Source of the DNA: Terebella lapidaria | Taxonomy: Eukaryota > Annelida > Polychaeta > Terebellida > Terebellidae | Reading direction: 5' to 3' | Assembly: GCA_949152475.1 (NCBI GenBank) | Contig: OX424557.1 | Location: forward strand, 26,659,462-26,723,461 | Length of the DNA: 64,000 nt | Part shown: positions 1 to 12,129 of the stretch, one piece after another | Numbering within the stretch: the first letter of the stretch is position 1 | Layout of the letters: each line of letters begins with the position of its first letter | Made by a program: the position numbers and the translations under genes | The notes under the pieces: model-generated | Seen by the model: only the letters and a program-made list of their open reading frames with translations | Told to the model about the DNA's origin: nothing | Databases searched by the model: none

Positions 1-1220
1 GAACCGATCGTGTGCCACAAAGCAAGAAACAATGCTCATACAGCCAACAAGAAACGCAGTTGACCTTGTGTAATGCAATATTGCGAGTCGTTAGTAACCG
101 ATCGACATCATTAACTATTTATCACAAATGCAAATGGCATTGGCAAACAAAACGTCAGGTAGAGATATTTATTGTTGATATAAACGACGTGGCTTTAAAG
201 AGGAAATCATCAAGAAATTAATCTTAGTAGGACATTTTAATTTGATATCTTTGCCAATATGTTTACTCTGAATGATGTGATGACCGTTCCTGAGAATTGT
301 CGATTTATTCCGGTGTTATCTACGTCTAACCAGACTGTAAAAAACATATCCTAAGATAGAAGAACACATGCCTTAATCATACTACGTAGATACTAAGCCG
401 ACTAATAAATCTCCGCTGACTGACAGCAATCACGTACTTGGCCCTCGGTGATCACAGTCGATGATCTGAAACTGTCAAAACTTGAATCCGCATTGGGAAT
501 AAATTGTATTAATTCAAACATGTATCATGCTCATCACATAAATGTATCATGCTCATCACATAAATGCAATTACTACTCTAGAATGGCTCAAAATGTATGG
601 AATATATTTTTTCCACACATTTTATTATTTTATGCTATGAAAGATTTTTTTGTTTACCTCAAAACAGTTCTTTTTAATCTATTGTAATCTGCATTGTTAC
701 ACCATAATTAGCTGCAGTGATGCTCGCAGACTGAACTGCGATCACAGCACAAATCAGAATATCATATTACCAACTACCTTCAGTAGCATGTCACAAATAA
801 TATGTAACAGAATGTCGTGATCCTTTATTCATCAGTGACTACTCAATCTGCTTGTAATTGGTGACATCATGACATGAGAAATGACGTATACGTGCATCCA
901 ATGGTTGCACATCGCCGACATGCTGAGTAAAATGTGAGTGAAATCTTCACCACGTCAACTCTCCTTTATTAAAACATTATGATGACGTCACACTATTGTG
1001 TGAAGTGTGGATTATTTTTGAGGATTCAACTAGAAACTGGGGATTCTTGTGTGGTGTGGATTATTTTTGAGGAATCAACTAGAAACCAGGGATTCTTAAC
1101 GCACAATTTCCAACACATTGAAAAGAATCAACGGTTAGTCATGGTACATGTTTATTTGCAGAGCCCACACATAATATTATTGGATAATTTCGTGTACATA
1201 CCCAGTACAAGTGATATTAC
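1..1220. other. Intergenic DNA with small tandem duplications
   Basis: No gene is recognised. Two local duplications are visible: a 24 bp unit containing ATCATGCTCATCACATAAAT occurs twice near 520-566, and a unit of about 50 bp containing GTGTGGATTATTTTTGAGG occurs twice at 1007-1096. The first 130 bases resemble 54.23-54.36 kb (shared AGAAACAATGC followed by a CAG-rich stretch), so they are probably an old dispersed repeat. The short open frames here have no domain I recognise and are likely chance. Confidence 0.5.
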
Positions 1221-1223
1221 ATA

Positions 1224-1547
1224 TTACATAACGGCATATTTCAAATTCAAGTTCAGAGTTATGTTGATTGGCAACTGGTCTTTGTTTCTGATGGGACAGT
1301 CAGAGCTTGGATCTTCCGTAGCGCTACTTGTGCTCGAGATTGCTGCACTGATCTTCTTGCGCTTGGCGTCGGACACGCGCTTGTACGGTCGGACATCCAG
1401 AGAACGATGACCAGTAGTTTCACATATCAGCTGCTCATCCATATCTTGTTCAAACATACGCGAAGCGGCTGTGGCTCGTAAGGAATGATTTGTTCGAAAT
1501 CCATCTAATCCAGCATCCTTACAGAGACGTGAGACAGTTTCCATCAA
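1224..1547 (-). pseudogene. Truncated Crypton-like tyrosine recombinase, C-terminal part only
   Basis: The 107-codon frame ends a YR catalytic domain of the DUF3504/ZMYM-KIAA1958 type that derives from Crypton transposons. Visible residues are NHSLRATAASRMF, which supplies the HxxR pair, then TTGHRS (catalytic second His) and RPYKRVS (likely nucleophile Tyr). The closest relative in the window is the complete gene at 21.17-24.22 kb, which reads NHSLRVTTVTRLF, QTGHRS and NRYKRVS at the same places. The N-terminal half, including the first catalytic Arg, is absent upstream. No splice acceptor or hairpin end was found nearby, so this looks like a decayed transposon remnant rather than a domesticated gene. 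The two sequences differ at many positions, so they belong to different subfamilies or split long ago. Confidence 0.75.
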
Positions 1548-1549
1548 CT

Positions 1550-3259
1550 CATTCTCTCGTTATTACTTTACCAAATTTTTACAACAAGAATTTGCTAACA
1601 TTGTCGTTTATGTCCATTATGCGAAGTAATCTTAGCTGTTCTGTTTAAATGTCGGCATTCCACTCTGAGATGCGCTATCCAACGAAACCTCGATTTTCTG
1701 GCATGTTGACACGAGTTCGTCGTCTGAGATGTCAGAATATACAGGACGATACGCCGGAAGATTAGGCCTAAAAGCATGAATCATGATTACTGTTAGTTTA
1801 TTATATCAATTATTTTAGAGTAGAGTAGAGTAGAATTACCGCACTAAAACGCATGAAACAATCACTATGAATAACTATGTGGCTTTATAAATAACAATTA
1901 CTATAACTAATTACAAATGGCACAAACGGAGCGCCATAGGTTTGCTTATTACAAACGTTCTATGATATATACGGGCTAATTTGTGTATGAATAAACATCA
2001 GTGGGAACGGCTTATCAAATTCCAATCAACTGCTCTCTTTATTATATCAATTATACCGTCCAAAGATTTTAATGGTTGAGGAAGTTTCCTGATACAGCTT
2101 CAGTTAGCATGGTTAGTATCATTCTTACCGAGAACTAAAATTAGCTTCATTTTCATAAACTTACTAGACTACTATATCAAAGATGTGTTATATGTGCGTA
2201 TCAAAATATCCACCCAAGTTCATTCTAGTGTAATTATAAGTACATGAGAATGTACAGTGAGCTATACTGTTATCCCATTACGCTTTATCAAATTGAGGTC
2301 TCGATGATGTGAATCCTGCCGCCGTCACTTTATTCCGTGAGCTTTATACTTTGAGAGCCCCAAACAAAAATTCCATAGGTAATGGCGGCATATTCGCCAA
2401 GTGACGTGCAGCATATATCCTTTTCACAGTTATCGTTGATAGGGTGTGTATAACATTGGTAACATACTCCATCTGCTATCACTAACATGTGTCCCGTACA
2501 TGCAATGAATCGATGAACTCTTGATCGAACAGGTTTTGACGAAAAGAAGGCGAAGAGTTTTGTGAATAACAATTATTACACGAAACTTTATGATGGAGTT
2601 TACATGTTTATCTATTCAAATTGAAATATCTTGATTGCTTGTGATATTATGCTGTCAACTTTCAGATGTTTGATAGGATCGGAAGTGCTTGGAGGCTTAA
2701 CATGTCACATGTGTCACAGTCAATGAAGTTACGCAAAACTATGTTCTACGGAAATGTGCTGCCTTTCACATGAAACATCTGCGTTGTACAAATTGAATAG
2801 GTTGTGTGATCATAGATAACAAATAAGTTTTGCCACTCTGCATTGTATTGTTAAGGAACTAATTTGATTGGCAGGCGTTTGTGTAGTCCGTGCAACTGGT
2901 ATGTGTATTGAGGTTCGTGACAAAGACAGTCGTATATAATCCGTACACAAGCTGGGTCAAAACTATGACAGGCGGTTTTACAAGCCATACATGTAATAAT
3001 ATGACACATACGTTCGCACAACGTGCATGGACACATTGACAACTATGCAATCGTATCATTTCTGAGATAGTTATGGTCTGTACCACCTCGAAGTACAATA
3101 AGATTGACAGAACACGACTGCATCACAGTTGATTGAAGATTGGTGAGTTGAACAATGTGCTGAGATCATCCGAACTTGTCTTCCCATTCATGGCACCATG
3201 CGTTTATGTGTATTTTATGCAGTGTAGCAAAGATAGTGGATTCACCTGAAAAGTGCACT
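1550..3259. other. Intergenic and 5' flank of the TMEM45-like gene
   Basis: A short AGAGT microsatellite lies near 1815-1835. A minus-strand stretch at about 2337-2485 could encode GVCYQC...NCEKDICC and has an AG just before it in that direction. This loosely recalls a Ly6/uPAR-type exon, but the closing CC-x-x-x-CN signature is missing, so it is not called as a gene. No TATA box or CpG-rich promoter stands out before 3260. A 5' non-coding exon of the downstream gene may lie here. Confidence 0.35.
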
Positions 3260-4907
3260 ATGGGGTCGTATCTTGGTCACACAGTAGAGGCGGTGTTCTT
3301 CCTTATCCTGTCAATCTGGTGGATGTTTAACACGTTCCCGAAATACAACCGGGTGAGCGCGCGGAAATAAGTAATACATATCACACCAGTACAGCTGAAT
3401 AGTGTGTATTTTCAGCCTCGCATACAGTTTTTACTTTTGTTTACCACTCTAACGAATATTTCCTTTGCATGACAGGCATGTTGGCATGGAGAACATTACT
3501 GCAGCCAGCTGAGCTATGCATGGCCGGGCAAAGCAAAACTACCCATAGAGTCAATATTGAAAATAATGGTTCCCTTTGCAGGTTCGTAGTACTCGTGTGT
3601 TCCAACTATATATAAAGCCCACAAATCATGTGGATGACTCCCATTGGTAATCATTGTTTTGGGTTCTGACATAATTATTTTCGGATCCATGCTATCATTA
3701 TAGATTTCTAAGGGTTAGTACTGTAAATTTAATCAATTTCGGGATGCTGCAGGATTCATGGCGGAGGTACTGATAGATGGACCTCATTTCACTGACGAGA
3801 ACAATCGACTAATTGGTTTGAACCATCTCCAGCACATGTCCGTGTATGGGTTGTTCATTACCCATGGGATAATTGACACCATGTGTCACTGGGGGGTGCC
3901 ACTGCCCAAAGGTTTCGACAGGCTCAGTCTAGCCATCTGCTTCTTCTGGTTTGCACAGGCCTTCCGGTTCCACACACAAATGCACGGCAAGGTATTATTT
4001 GTCAGCTATGTATGTCAAACACAGAACTGATTGCAGAAAAATGTATGACTTTCCGTATGTAAGAGATTTTTTATTTGACATGGGATATGGTTTAGAGTTG
4101 AGGCAACAAAAACTATCATCGCACGGTTGTGCTATATGTTCCATCAGGAAGGCATGGAGACGATGGTACACTTTCTTCCGACATATGTCATTTATGCCAT
4201 GGCTATAGTCCTGGTACTTGAACTCATCAAGCCCTCGTGGTTCCTGCTTCAGCTGGTAAGGATCTACTGCCTACTGATTCTAGGTTCCTGGTTCTGGCAT
4301 ACCTCCGACATGATGTACCTTCTGAGGCCTTTTCCAGGTCAGTATCCCATGTTCAATATTGCCATGATTCGTCATATTGTTCGAAAAAAAAAATAATGCC
4401 AGAAAAATTGTGAGTACTTTAGAATACGTCAAATATGCAGATTTTTGTGATGTCAATGAAACGAGTGATACATTATTTTGAATAGAAAAAAAACTTGACC
4501 AAACATTTATTTCCGACGTCACACTTAGGTCTCAGGGGCTGTATTTCTGAAGTGTATCTGTATTCTCTGCTCGGTTGTTGGAATGTTTATAGACATGTAT
4601 AACAACTTATCAAAATTATTCGTACACCATTAATGAACTCAATGAAATAGATGCATGTCAAATACATTATATGTTATATATAGGTGTGCTTCCCAACCCA
4701 AAGTGGGATCGAACGGACCCTCGAAATTCCAATTTTCTGGTTGCGCTCTTTGGTTTCCACCTGATAATGCACCTCGTGGCCATCACGCTGGTCTACTTGT
4801 TGGCTGTCTTCGTGATGAAAGTTCGGGGTAAAGACAAGCCACTATTTCGCCAGATGACGGCTATTCCTGATGACGTCATTGGAAACTTTAACGGGAAAAT
4901 TATCTAA
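3260..4907 (+). CDS. TMEM45-like (DUF716) multi-pass membrane protein, five coding exons
   Basis: Exons 3260-3352, 3476-3581, 3753-3991, 4148-4337 and 4684-4907 all begin after AG and end before GT. Phases agree (0, 1, 0, 1) and give 283 residues against about 275 for vertebrate TMEM45B. The start MGSYLGH matches the family's short MxxxxGH N-terminus; an in-frame ATG at 3176 would add an unmatched extension. Family landmarks appear in order: a first membrane helix at about 9-26, FAGFMAEVLIDGPH near 65-78, NHLQHMSVYGLF with conserved His residues, LILGSWFWH near 190-198, and FGFHLIMHL in the last helix region. The hydrophobic segments suggest about seven membrane spans. Family members are poorly characterised intracellular-membrane proteins, so function is not assigned. 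The introns (about 120-350 bp) hold no transposon. No canonical AATAAA follows at once. The structure is whole, so the gene is probably functional. Confidence 0.93.
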
Positions 4908-5006
4908 AACCGTATCAAAGAAACATCTAACGTGCGATATATTCCAACTAGAGAGAGGAATTCCTGTGAAACTCTATTTGTTATGAAATAGTAGCACGAG
5001 TAACCC

Positions 5007-5577
5007 TATACTCGGATTTTTCTAACTCGTTTACACTGTTTTTCGCTAATATTTCTGTGATGCAAAATGCTATCGTTCCATAACTTGGCATACTTCACCT
5101 GGGAGGCAAACGGAAATTTTCTACCAAATTTCAAACAGCTATCGTGAAAATTGAAAAAGTTGGTAATCTACCTCAATGTTAAATTTCAGCCCAAAACGGG
5201 ATCTCGAGAATCTGAGCATGTTCGAGGAATTGGTCCTGTTTACATCCATCAGGATTCGAAATATTCTTGTAACTTTGAACCAGGATATACACTGGGGTGT
5301 ATTCTACACAAACATGTTGATTTTGAAACATTGCTCCGCTACAAAACCGAGCAAATGCAAAAAATTTTGTGCGGGTCCAGAAATAAATAATAGGGCTAAA
5401 TTTAACATTGGGGTAGATTGCCAACTTTTTCAATTTTCGTGATAGCTGTGTGAAATTTCGTAGAAAATTGCCGTTTGACTCCCGGGTGGAGTATGCCAAG
5501 TAATAGAACGATAGCGTTTAGCATCACAAAAATATTAGCGAAAAACAGTGTAAACGAGTTAGAAAAATCCGAGTATA
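5007..5577. mobile_element. Long-TIR MITE, copy 1
   Basis: A non-coding element of 571 bp with terminal inverted repeats of about 185 bp (5007-5192 and 5393-5577). The ends read TATACTCGGATTTTTC and its complement, so a TA target duplication of the Tc1/mariner kind is possible. The central 200 bp is not palindromic and ends in an A/T-rich AAATAAATAAT. Open frames here are mirror-image shadows of the TIRs. It lies just after the TMEM45-like gene and could overlap its 3' UTR. Confidence 0.85.
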
Positions 5578-5711
5578 GAGAAGACAAACAAGATAATGCA
5601 TGAATAAAATGATGCTTGCGAATGTTCACGCACTCATTATTCAGGTATTTATCCGCTTCCGTGGGATTCAAATAAAATGTTTCCTTATTTGCTGTATTCT
5701 AGATGCAAGTA

Positions 5712-6283
5712 TATACTCGGATTTTTCTAACTCGTTTACACTGTTTTTCGCTAATATTTTTGTGATGCTAAAAGCTATCGTTCTATATCTTGGCATACTT
5801 CACTTGAGAGTCAAACGGCAATTTTCTGTCAAATTTCAGACAGCTAATGCGAAAATTGAAAAAGTTGGCAATCCACCTCAATGTTAAATTTCAGCCCAAA
5901 ACGGGATCTCGAAAATCTGAGCATATTCGAGGAATTGGTCCTGTTTACATCCATCACGATTCGAAATATTCTTGTTAATTTGAACCAGAAGATACACTGG
6001 GGTGTATTCTACACAAACATGTTGATTTTGAAACATTGCTCCGCTACAAAACTGAGCAAATGCACAAAATTGTGTGCGGGCCCAGAAAATAAATAATAAA
6101 GCTAAATTTAACATTGGGGTAGATTGCCAACTCTTTCAATTTTCGCGATAGCTGTCTGAAATTTGGTAGAAAATTGCCGTTTGAATCCCAGGTGAAGTAT
6201 GCCAAGTTATAGACCGATAGCGTTTAGCATCACAAAAATACTAGCGAAAAACAGTGTAAACGAGTTCGAAAAATCCGAGTATA
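5712..6283. mobile_element. Long-TIR MITE, copy 2
   Basis: A second copy of the same element, 572 bp, in the same orientation 705 bp downstream and separated from copy 1 by about 134 bp of unrelated sequence. It has the same TATACTCGG ends and long TIRs. The two copies differ by scattered substitutions, so this is not a very recent tandem duplication. Two separate insertions, or an old duplication followed by divergence, would both fit. Confidence 0.85.
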
Positions 6284-7255
6284 GTTTTGAAAATTTATAT
6301 AGTTACATTGTAACACGTCTGGGTTTGAAGAGTCGAACGCATCCAGCACCTAACATGTCAACATCAAGAACATTACACGCGAAATACTACCACTGGTGCT
6401 AGATGCCCTTAAGCTTTTCTTTGCAGAGTGCCAAGATGCAAAGTACACAAAACTTTGTTCTTTTTCTCTAATCATTCTCTTCTCAAATACACAGAAAGGG
6501 CTATCAGACAATGGGCCGATCACAAATACCTTCCAGACCAGTTCGACCGAATAGAGCGTAAGTAATTGTGTTAGAATCACGCGGAGATATGGGTTGCTGA
6601 GGACATTGCATTTTTCCTGCACTGTGTTCATTTAGGAATATAACGTCCAGTTCCATTCCAGGTTCACTCGCCAGACCTTGACAAAATATCGTTCTTGATA
6701 ACAGAGTAAACCCCTATAATCTTACTCTACTGTACACTGGACAAAATATCCGCGAACTATGTTCGCACATCCTGGGCTAGCACCATATATGGTTTGGTTA
6801 ATACAGAACACGATCGAGCTTTATTAGTATCAATATTAGTTATCGATGTATAAAAATAAAAAAAAAAAACCCTTACAAAACACAATATTAAAATAAAAAA
6901 CTAATTAAGCCTGACATTTATGTCTGAAGTCAACCGGCCGAATCAGGGGCACAGGGTGTGTATATATAGTTATTTCTGTTGTGCACAAGATGGTATTAGT
7001 GTACAACTGCCCAACAATATGTAAAAACAATTTTAAAATTCAGAACAAACCGCGTGATGTAGGCGTACGACAAGTACATAAGTACCCAACCAGAAGCCAA
7101 AAGGCTACCGAGTTAATAACACATACCTTAATCAGACCCTAGAAATTCAGTCAGATAACTAGTCTTTTCTGACAAACGGCAATCAATTTTGATGTGGCGC
7201 CCCGTTCGTCCCACGAAAAGTGCAGTTAATTTTTGTTTTAACGCATGCATATAAC
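6284..7255. other. Intergenic DNA with an old dispersed repeat
   Basis: No gene is seen. The stretch 6350-6660 resembles 53.51-53.80 kb (shared ACAATGGGC and the exact run GAGCGTAAGTAATTGTGTT), which indicates an ancient dispersed or segmental repeat. The stretch 6950-7130 resembles 28.08-28.21 kb (AGCCAGAAGGTTACTGAGTTG and CAACAATATG-type words). An A-rich run lies at 6851-6870. Confidence 0.45.
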
Positions 7256-7465
7256 ATACTAAGTCATATGTATGAGATACTAACATATAAGTATGAGACA
7301 TTAAATCATACATGGTAGATACTAACTCATATGTAGCATATGTTATGTAATACGTAAGATATACCAACTCATATGAAGTAGATACTGTCATACATAGGAG
7401 TAACTCATATGCAGTAGATAATATGTCATATGTGGGAGATACTAACTTATATGTAGGTCATATTA
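7256..7465. repeat. Degenerate ~20 bp tandem repeat (ACTCATATGTAG-like)
   Basis: About ten imperfect units built on ACTCATATGTAGTAGATACT follow one another. CATATG (a 6 bp palindrome) recurs in most units. It creates a false minus-strand frame rich in Tyr and Thr that should not be read as a protein. Confidence 0.75.
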
Positions 7466-7639
7466 CATTGTTACACCACATTGACTCATAGCATCCACTT
7501 CCCACCCTTCTTGCCTGCTTTCAGCCTCTAAAATAAGAGGAAATCACATTCCACAAATGATTATGGTCCTGACCCAGTGCAATCATGTTACATGTAAGTA
7601 TGAAACACTCATAGTGCATGATTTGGGGTGCGGCCCATT

Positions 7640-8888
7640 GTTTGTATGAGTCGTTATCCGAGCTAAAAACCGAGTCGTGTGCAGCGAGCCGGAACGGGAG
7701 GTTAATATCTAGATATTAACCTGCCCGGAGGTTAATATCTAGATATTAACCTGCCCGGAGGTTATTATCTAGAAAATAACCTCCCGCCAGATCGCTGGAA
7801 TAAGAAGGAGCATTTAACACATAGATAGGCCACGATACATAGGCTTTATGGATTCACATATGAAAGCGCACAATCACACATTAATTACAACATTTGACGA
7901 CAATTCAATGGTAAGGCTTGTCCGTGGGCACCGTTTTGTGGATATGTTTTTGATATTTGGTTCATGAAGATATCGGCATTCTGTAAAAATCCTATGCAAA
8001 TTCCTCTGTGAAATCCAGTGAATGTGGTCTTGGAAAAGGTCCACAGTCCCGGGAGTTTTGTATGTTTTGACATTAATCCTGCGATATGCCACATATACGT
8101 ATATCCACGGAATCCTCCAGAGATGATATAGAGGACAGATTTCACTAATTCCTTCGGCCATACAAAACAATGATAAAAAGCCCCAATTCAAGTCTCCATA
8201 GCTCCGTCCCAGAACAAGATAAACCTTAGCAGCTTATATACAAAGATAGCCAATTCATTTCCTGATCTCACTATAGTAAGGAAAATATATGTTGATAAAT
8301 TGGATTTTTTTGCTACAGCTCGAATTCTGAGGGTACCCCCTTAAAACGACTGATTTTCATGCCTGACAACCCATATATATCGTTCGCCATCAGAGCCGTT
8401 CTGTGCGCGCCGTGGTCTTGAAACTCTTCGTGTGCAATGCCAACCAGCCTGGGTCAACAACCAGCCATAGCAAAATATCCCCCACCATTCTGCGGGGGAT
8501 CAAGGGCATCCCCCGTTTTCAAAATAGGGAATTCTCTGACTGTAACGGATATGACGCAATATCATTGGTGTTGTTATGCCTAGACGTATATTGTAGTTTC
8601 CCTGCAAATAACAATGGAATGTGTATGTTTTTGTTTCTAAATGTAGGACAAAATATATATTTATCACATTATTATATGTATTATGAAAACAATATGAACA
8701 TTACATTCAGATGAACATATATAATGCACGATTAGCACAGAAATGAACACGCCTACCAGTTGTGAAATCAAGCCACGGGTACATGCATATATTTAGGAGT
8801 CGTCGTAATGGTTTTACCAGCAATTCTGTAGATACGCGTATGCAAATCTGTTTCATTTTTAGCAGGAAATGAGGAATGCATGATAGTA
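7640..8888 (+). mobile_element. YR-family copy I, left part
   Basis: This is the left portion of a non-autonomous Crypton-like family member. It opens with CCGAG-containing sequence and three tandem palindromes (7699-7782). It then shares about 1 kb with copy II: TTCATGAA...GAAATCCAGTGAA near 7960-8020 against 16.99-17.04 kb, AATCCTGCGATAT near 8075 against 17.09 kb, and TATGTATTATG...AACAAT...GAACA near 8672 against 17.26 kb. It is interrupted at 8889 by the 5.5 kb DNA element and resumes at 14423. No recombinase frame remains. The last 120 bases (GCAATTCTGTAGATA) match 17.37-17.41 kb, just before copy II is interrupted in its turn. Confidence 0.65.
7699..7782. repeat. Three tandem 24 bp palindromes, 30 bp period
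   Basis: Palindromes at 7699-7722 and 7729-7752 are perfect (half-site AGGTTAATATCT); the one at 7759-7782 is near perfect. Each is joined to the next by GCCCGG. The layout of arm, AT-rich spacer and inverted arm resembles the core sites bound by tyrosine recombinases, and equivalent triplets with different arm sequences sit at 16.74, 24.79 and 45.06 kb. I infer that they are end sequences of the YR family. They could also extrude as cruciforms. Confidence 0.9.
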
Positions 8889-9229
8889 ATATATCGACAG
8901 ACTAAAGCAAAAATGGCCTAAGTCATTTTTTTCGCAACATGAGATTTTTGTTCCATAGTGTTCATTTCGCCATTCTGCATCAATAAGAAAAAACATGTGC
9001 GGAGAAATGCATGGAAATTATTTATAATTAACGTTAATTATTTGGCCTAACTCGTTATGACTTAGGCCAATTTCCCACATTTGACTTAGGCCATTTTCTC
9101 ACAATTGCAGTCTGGCTGCAGAGACTTAGGCCATTTGGTAAATTTGAGTTGGGCCATTTTGCATAGTGTCATGTTTGACTCAGGCCATTTGTCATGTATT
9201 CATGGCGCGGGTTTTTTCTATCAATTTCA

Positions 9230-10264
9230 ATTCCAATTTTTCCATTTCTACTGATTTTATCACCAGTATGTCTATTGAAGAAAGTTTTCTCGGAGCGCTA
9301 AAGGTTGGTGTCTGTTTTGCATGCTGAACAGTTGGGACTCGGTAATTATTCAATAATAACCATCAGATTATGTGGTCGCCATGAGCGATATAATGCAGAT
9401 AATATGTGTCCGATTGCAAGTTTTTTTTTGCCAAATAAATTAATTTAGGCTATGTCATATCTCACGCCTGGCAAAACAATAAGTAGAAGCTAGGTTTATG
9501 CCTAGAAGATCTATCGAAAATGGTATGAATCGATTATTGTCTATACGATAGTCCAAATTGTTGATGACACCATTATTAACCATATGCCTGATTTACATGC
9601 AGCAAAAATCTTCGTTAAGCTTCAGAAAGTCTTTTCTTTGCAAAAATGCCAAACTCGAAGATATCTAAATAATCTCAAATTAATTCAGATTCCCATGGGT
9701 GGCTCTGAAAATACCTCAGGTAGCATAGGGTTAATAAGCATACATGGAGTTCAAGGCCCACAGTATAGGGCCTGGATCTAGCCATCCATGTGCCATAGGC
9801 CTACTACTAGGCCCACAAGTATATATATATATATACCAAGCTACATCATACTTAGCCTTAAGATACCGTGTAGCATCAATTGGTTTTCTCTTATTCAAAA
9901 CTGAACATCACTACAGGACATTTCATATTACTGCAATCAGTCGGGACAGCCAACGGACACCAACAAAACGCACAACTTTATTTTGTGAACTCACAAAATT
10001 TTGCCCTATGTCGCCGCGACAGCGGGGTCGTTTGGTCTGTCCTAGTCAAGCCTATACTACATCATGCTTAATAGGTCTAATTAACGTGATAAAGAGCAAA
10101 TATTTAACTTTATATATTTTTAACCGATATATGCACACATTCCAGTTATAAAATGTGCGAGAAGCACATTCTCCAGCCTATACCATCATCTATTGAAATA
10201 TCTATGTCCTACGAGTATCCTGCGAGTATCTACAGTGGTTGATTCATGCTATAAACTATTCTAA
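9230..10264. other. Unrecognised interior of the 5.5 kb element
   Basis: No domain, splice-consistent frame or repeat was recognised. A short AT microsatellite lies at 9822-9836. If a transposase once existed in this element, its remnant could be here, but nothing visible supports one. Confidence 0.4.
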
Positions 10265-10871
10265 CCTGAATAGTTTTCGTCGCGAATTTAATTGTGGCGA
10301 CTGAAATCATTAAATCCGCGATCAAAACGTTATTGCTGCATCGAAAATATTCTCGCCGCGACCAAAAGATTCTCGCCGCAGCGAAAATAGTTGATGTAAA
10401 CATTTTGGTCGCAACGAAAACCATTGTTGCCGCGACCAAAACAATCTCGCCGCAGCGAAAATCGTTGTTGCCGCGACCGATACATTTCTGCTGCAGCGAG
10501 AACAGTTACCACCACGGCGATAATTACACTAACTGTGAATATTCGCTGCGGCGATAATTGCAAAGATAAATAGTCTGTTCTCTTTGAGTTGATGGTAAGA
10601 AAAACTGTGTAACAAGTATGGCCATTCTCGCCGCGGCGATAATCATTTTCGCTGCAGCGAGAATGTTTTAGTCACGGCTATAAGTATTAAAATCGCGGCG
10701 AGAACAATTTCGCTGCAGCGATAATGTTCTTGCCGCAGCTAAAAGTATTTAATTCGCAGCGAGAATATTATTATCGCAACGAAAACGTTTTGGTCGCGTA
10801 TTTAATGATTTTGGTTGCGATTTAAATGGTTTTAGTCGTGACATTTAAATTCGCGACGAAAACTGTTCAGG
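10265..10871. repeat. Fold-back element made of palindromic CGCTGCGGCGA units
   Basis: The ends are inverted copies (CCTGAATAGTTTTCGTCGCG on the left; its complement with one change on the right). Between them lie roughly two dozen variants of a unit of about 20-25 bp centred on CGCCGCAGCGAAAA. The first half is mostly in one orientation and the second half in the other, so the whole 607 bp can fold on itself. GC-rich motifs alternate with A/T spacers. The open frames on both strands are repeat translations. It resembles Drosophila FB-type elements in plan, but I see no homology. Confidence 0.85.
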
Positions 10872-10955
10872 GAAAACGCATTATGGCATAAATCAGCCAC
10901 CGTAAATATCTATGTCCTGCTCGTCGAAGTAATTAGGGTTCAATATTACACACCA

Positions 10956-11570
10956 TAAGGCCCGGTCACACTGCCCAAACGCATGAACTACGTATGAAGT
11001 TCGTTTTATTTTAGTCTTACGCGATACATCTGTCATTCGCGTATTTCATCAATTTTTCTGACGTGGAACCTCAGTGGTTGTATGTGGATGTACATCGTTT
11101 TACGCGATTCCGGGTTTTAAGCAGCTACAAAATCGGTTCGCGTAAGACTTTTCACAGTTTTAAGCTGTTTTTATGTTATTTTTGCGTAGGTTGCGTAGTT
11201 CTTACGTGGATAATGCACGGAATATGCGTAGAATATTAGTGATTGTTCGCGAAAATGTTGCCGCTATCACGTTCATCGAGGACTTTTCACTGAAGAATGA
11301 CAGACATCGCGCATGTTCCGCACTAGTGACACGTATATTTCACTTATATATCACTGACAATCACTTTGAAAAATCTTCATTGCGCTGAAGTGCATGCTTC
11401 ATTAGTGATTTGTACGTGACATTTCCGTAGTTCTTGCGCAGTTCATCGGTGATTTTTCATCACGTAAATCAGCAAAAATGGTCAAATTCTCCACTAACAG
11501 TCACGCACAACCAAATCTTAACCAAATTTTCACGTGATTCATGCGTTGCCGGCTGTCTGACCGGGCCTTA
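10956..11570. mobile_element. MITE with TAAGGCCCGGTCA termini
   Basis: A 615 bp non-coding element. The left end reads TAAGGCCCGGTCACACTGCC and continues to AACGCATGAA; the right end is its inverted counterpart, TTCATGCGTT then TGACCGGGCCTTA. The imperfect TIRs run about 40 bp. The outermost TA could be the target duplication. The interior repeats words such as GCGTAG and ACGTAAAT but encodes nothing. Confidence 0.8.
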
Positions 11571-12129
11571 AAGGAGCTTGTGAATGGCAGTAACTTTTCT
11601 ATTTAGGATATAGCTTTTCTTCTGAAAAATTATTTACTCACTCTTGAAACTGGGAATTGAATATATGAAACATCAAATTAAAAGAAAGATTTGAATGCCC
11701 CAAATAAACTTCTCTACACATCAACTGTCCGGCCTCCAATGCATGCATCTAGAACATTTTTGATGTGTCTTAAAATATTTTCGATGCGTCTAAAACTATT
11801 TCCGATCTGTCCGAAATATTTCCGACAAGTCGGAAAGTGCTGCATTTCGTCTTGAAGCTTCTGTTCGGGAGCAAAACTCAAAATTCTGGCAGATAGAAGC
11901 CACTGTGGACACTTCCAATACTTTCACGTTTGGTCTGCAGAGGCACCAAAATGCTGGCCTCGAAAAATATTCTAATGACTCGGGGCCAAATGCTCCTGCA
12001 AACGTCATTGCAGAAGTCCAAAAGCAAAAGGTAGTGTAGGCCTACATTTGAATTTACATGAGTTTATCTTTCAAATTATACATATGAAGTGAGTTTCGTT
12101 TGACTATGCACAATCGATATTCAATTGAT
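11571..12129. other. Interior of the 5.5 kb element with a ~22 bp tandem repeat
   Basis: At 11754-11840 four or five units of about 22 bp, built on TTTTCGATGCGTCTAAAA, run in tandem. The rest, including a minus-strand frame at 11.80-12.01 kb, shows no recognisable domain. Confidence 0.5.

Noticed and set aside
2330-3098. Two short Cys-rich minus-strand frames suggesting a Ly6/uPAR gene
   Set aside because: The closing CC-x-x-x-CN pattern and matching splice borders between them are missing.
7699-7782. Possible CRISPR array (regular repeats)
   Set aside because: There are only three units, joined by constant 6 bp linkers rather than variable spacers, in animal DNA.
10230-10563. Overlapping open frames on both strands over the GC-rich array
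   Set aside because: Both strands are open because the unit is palindromic and lacks stops; not genes.
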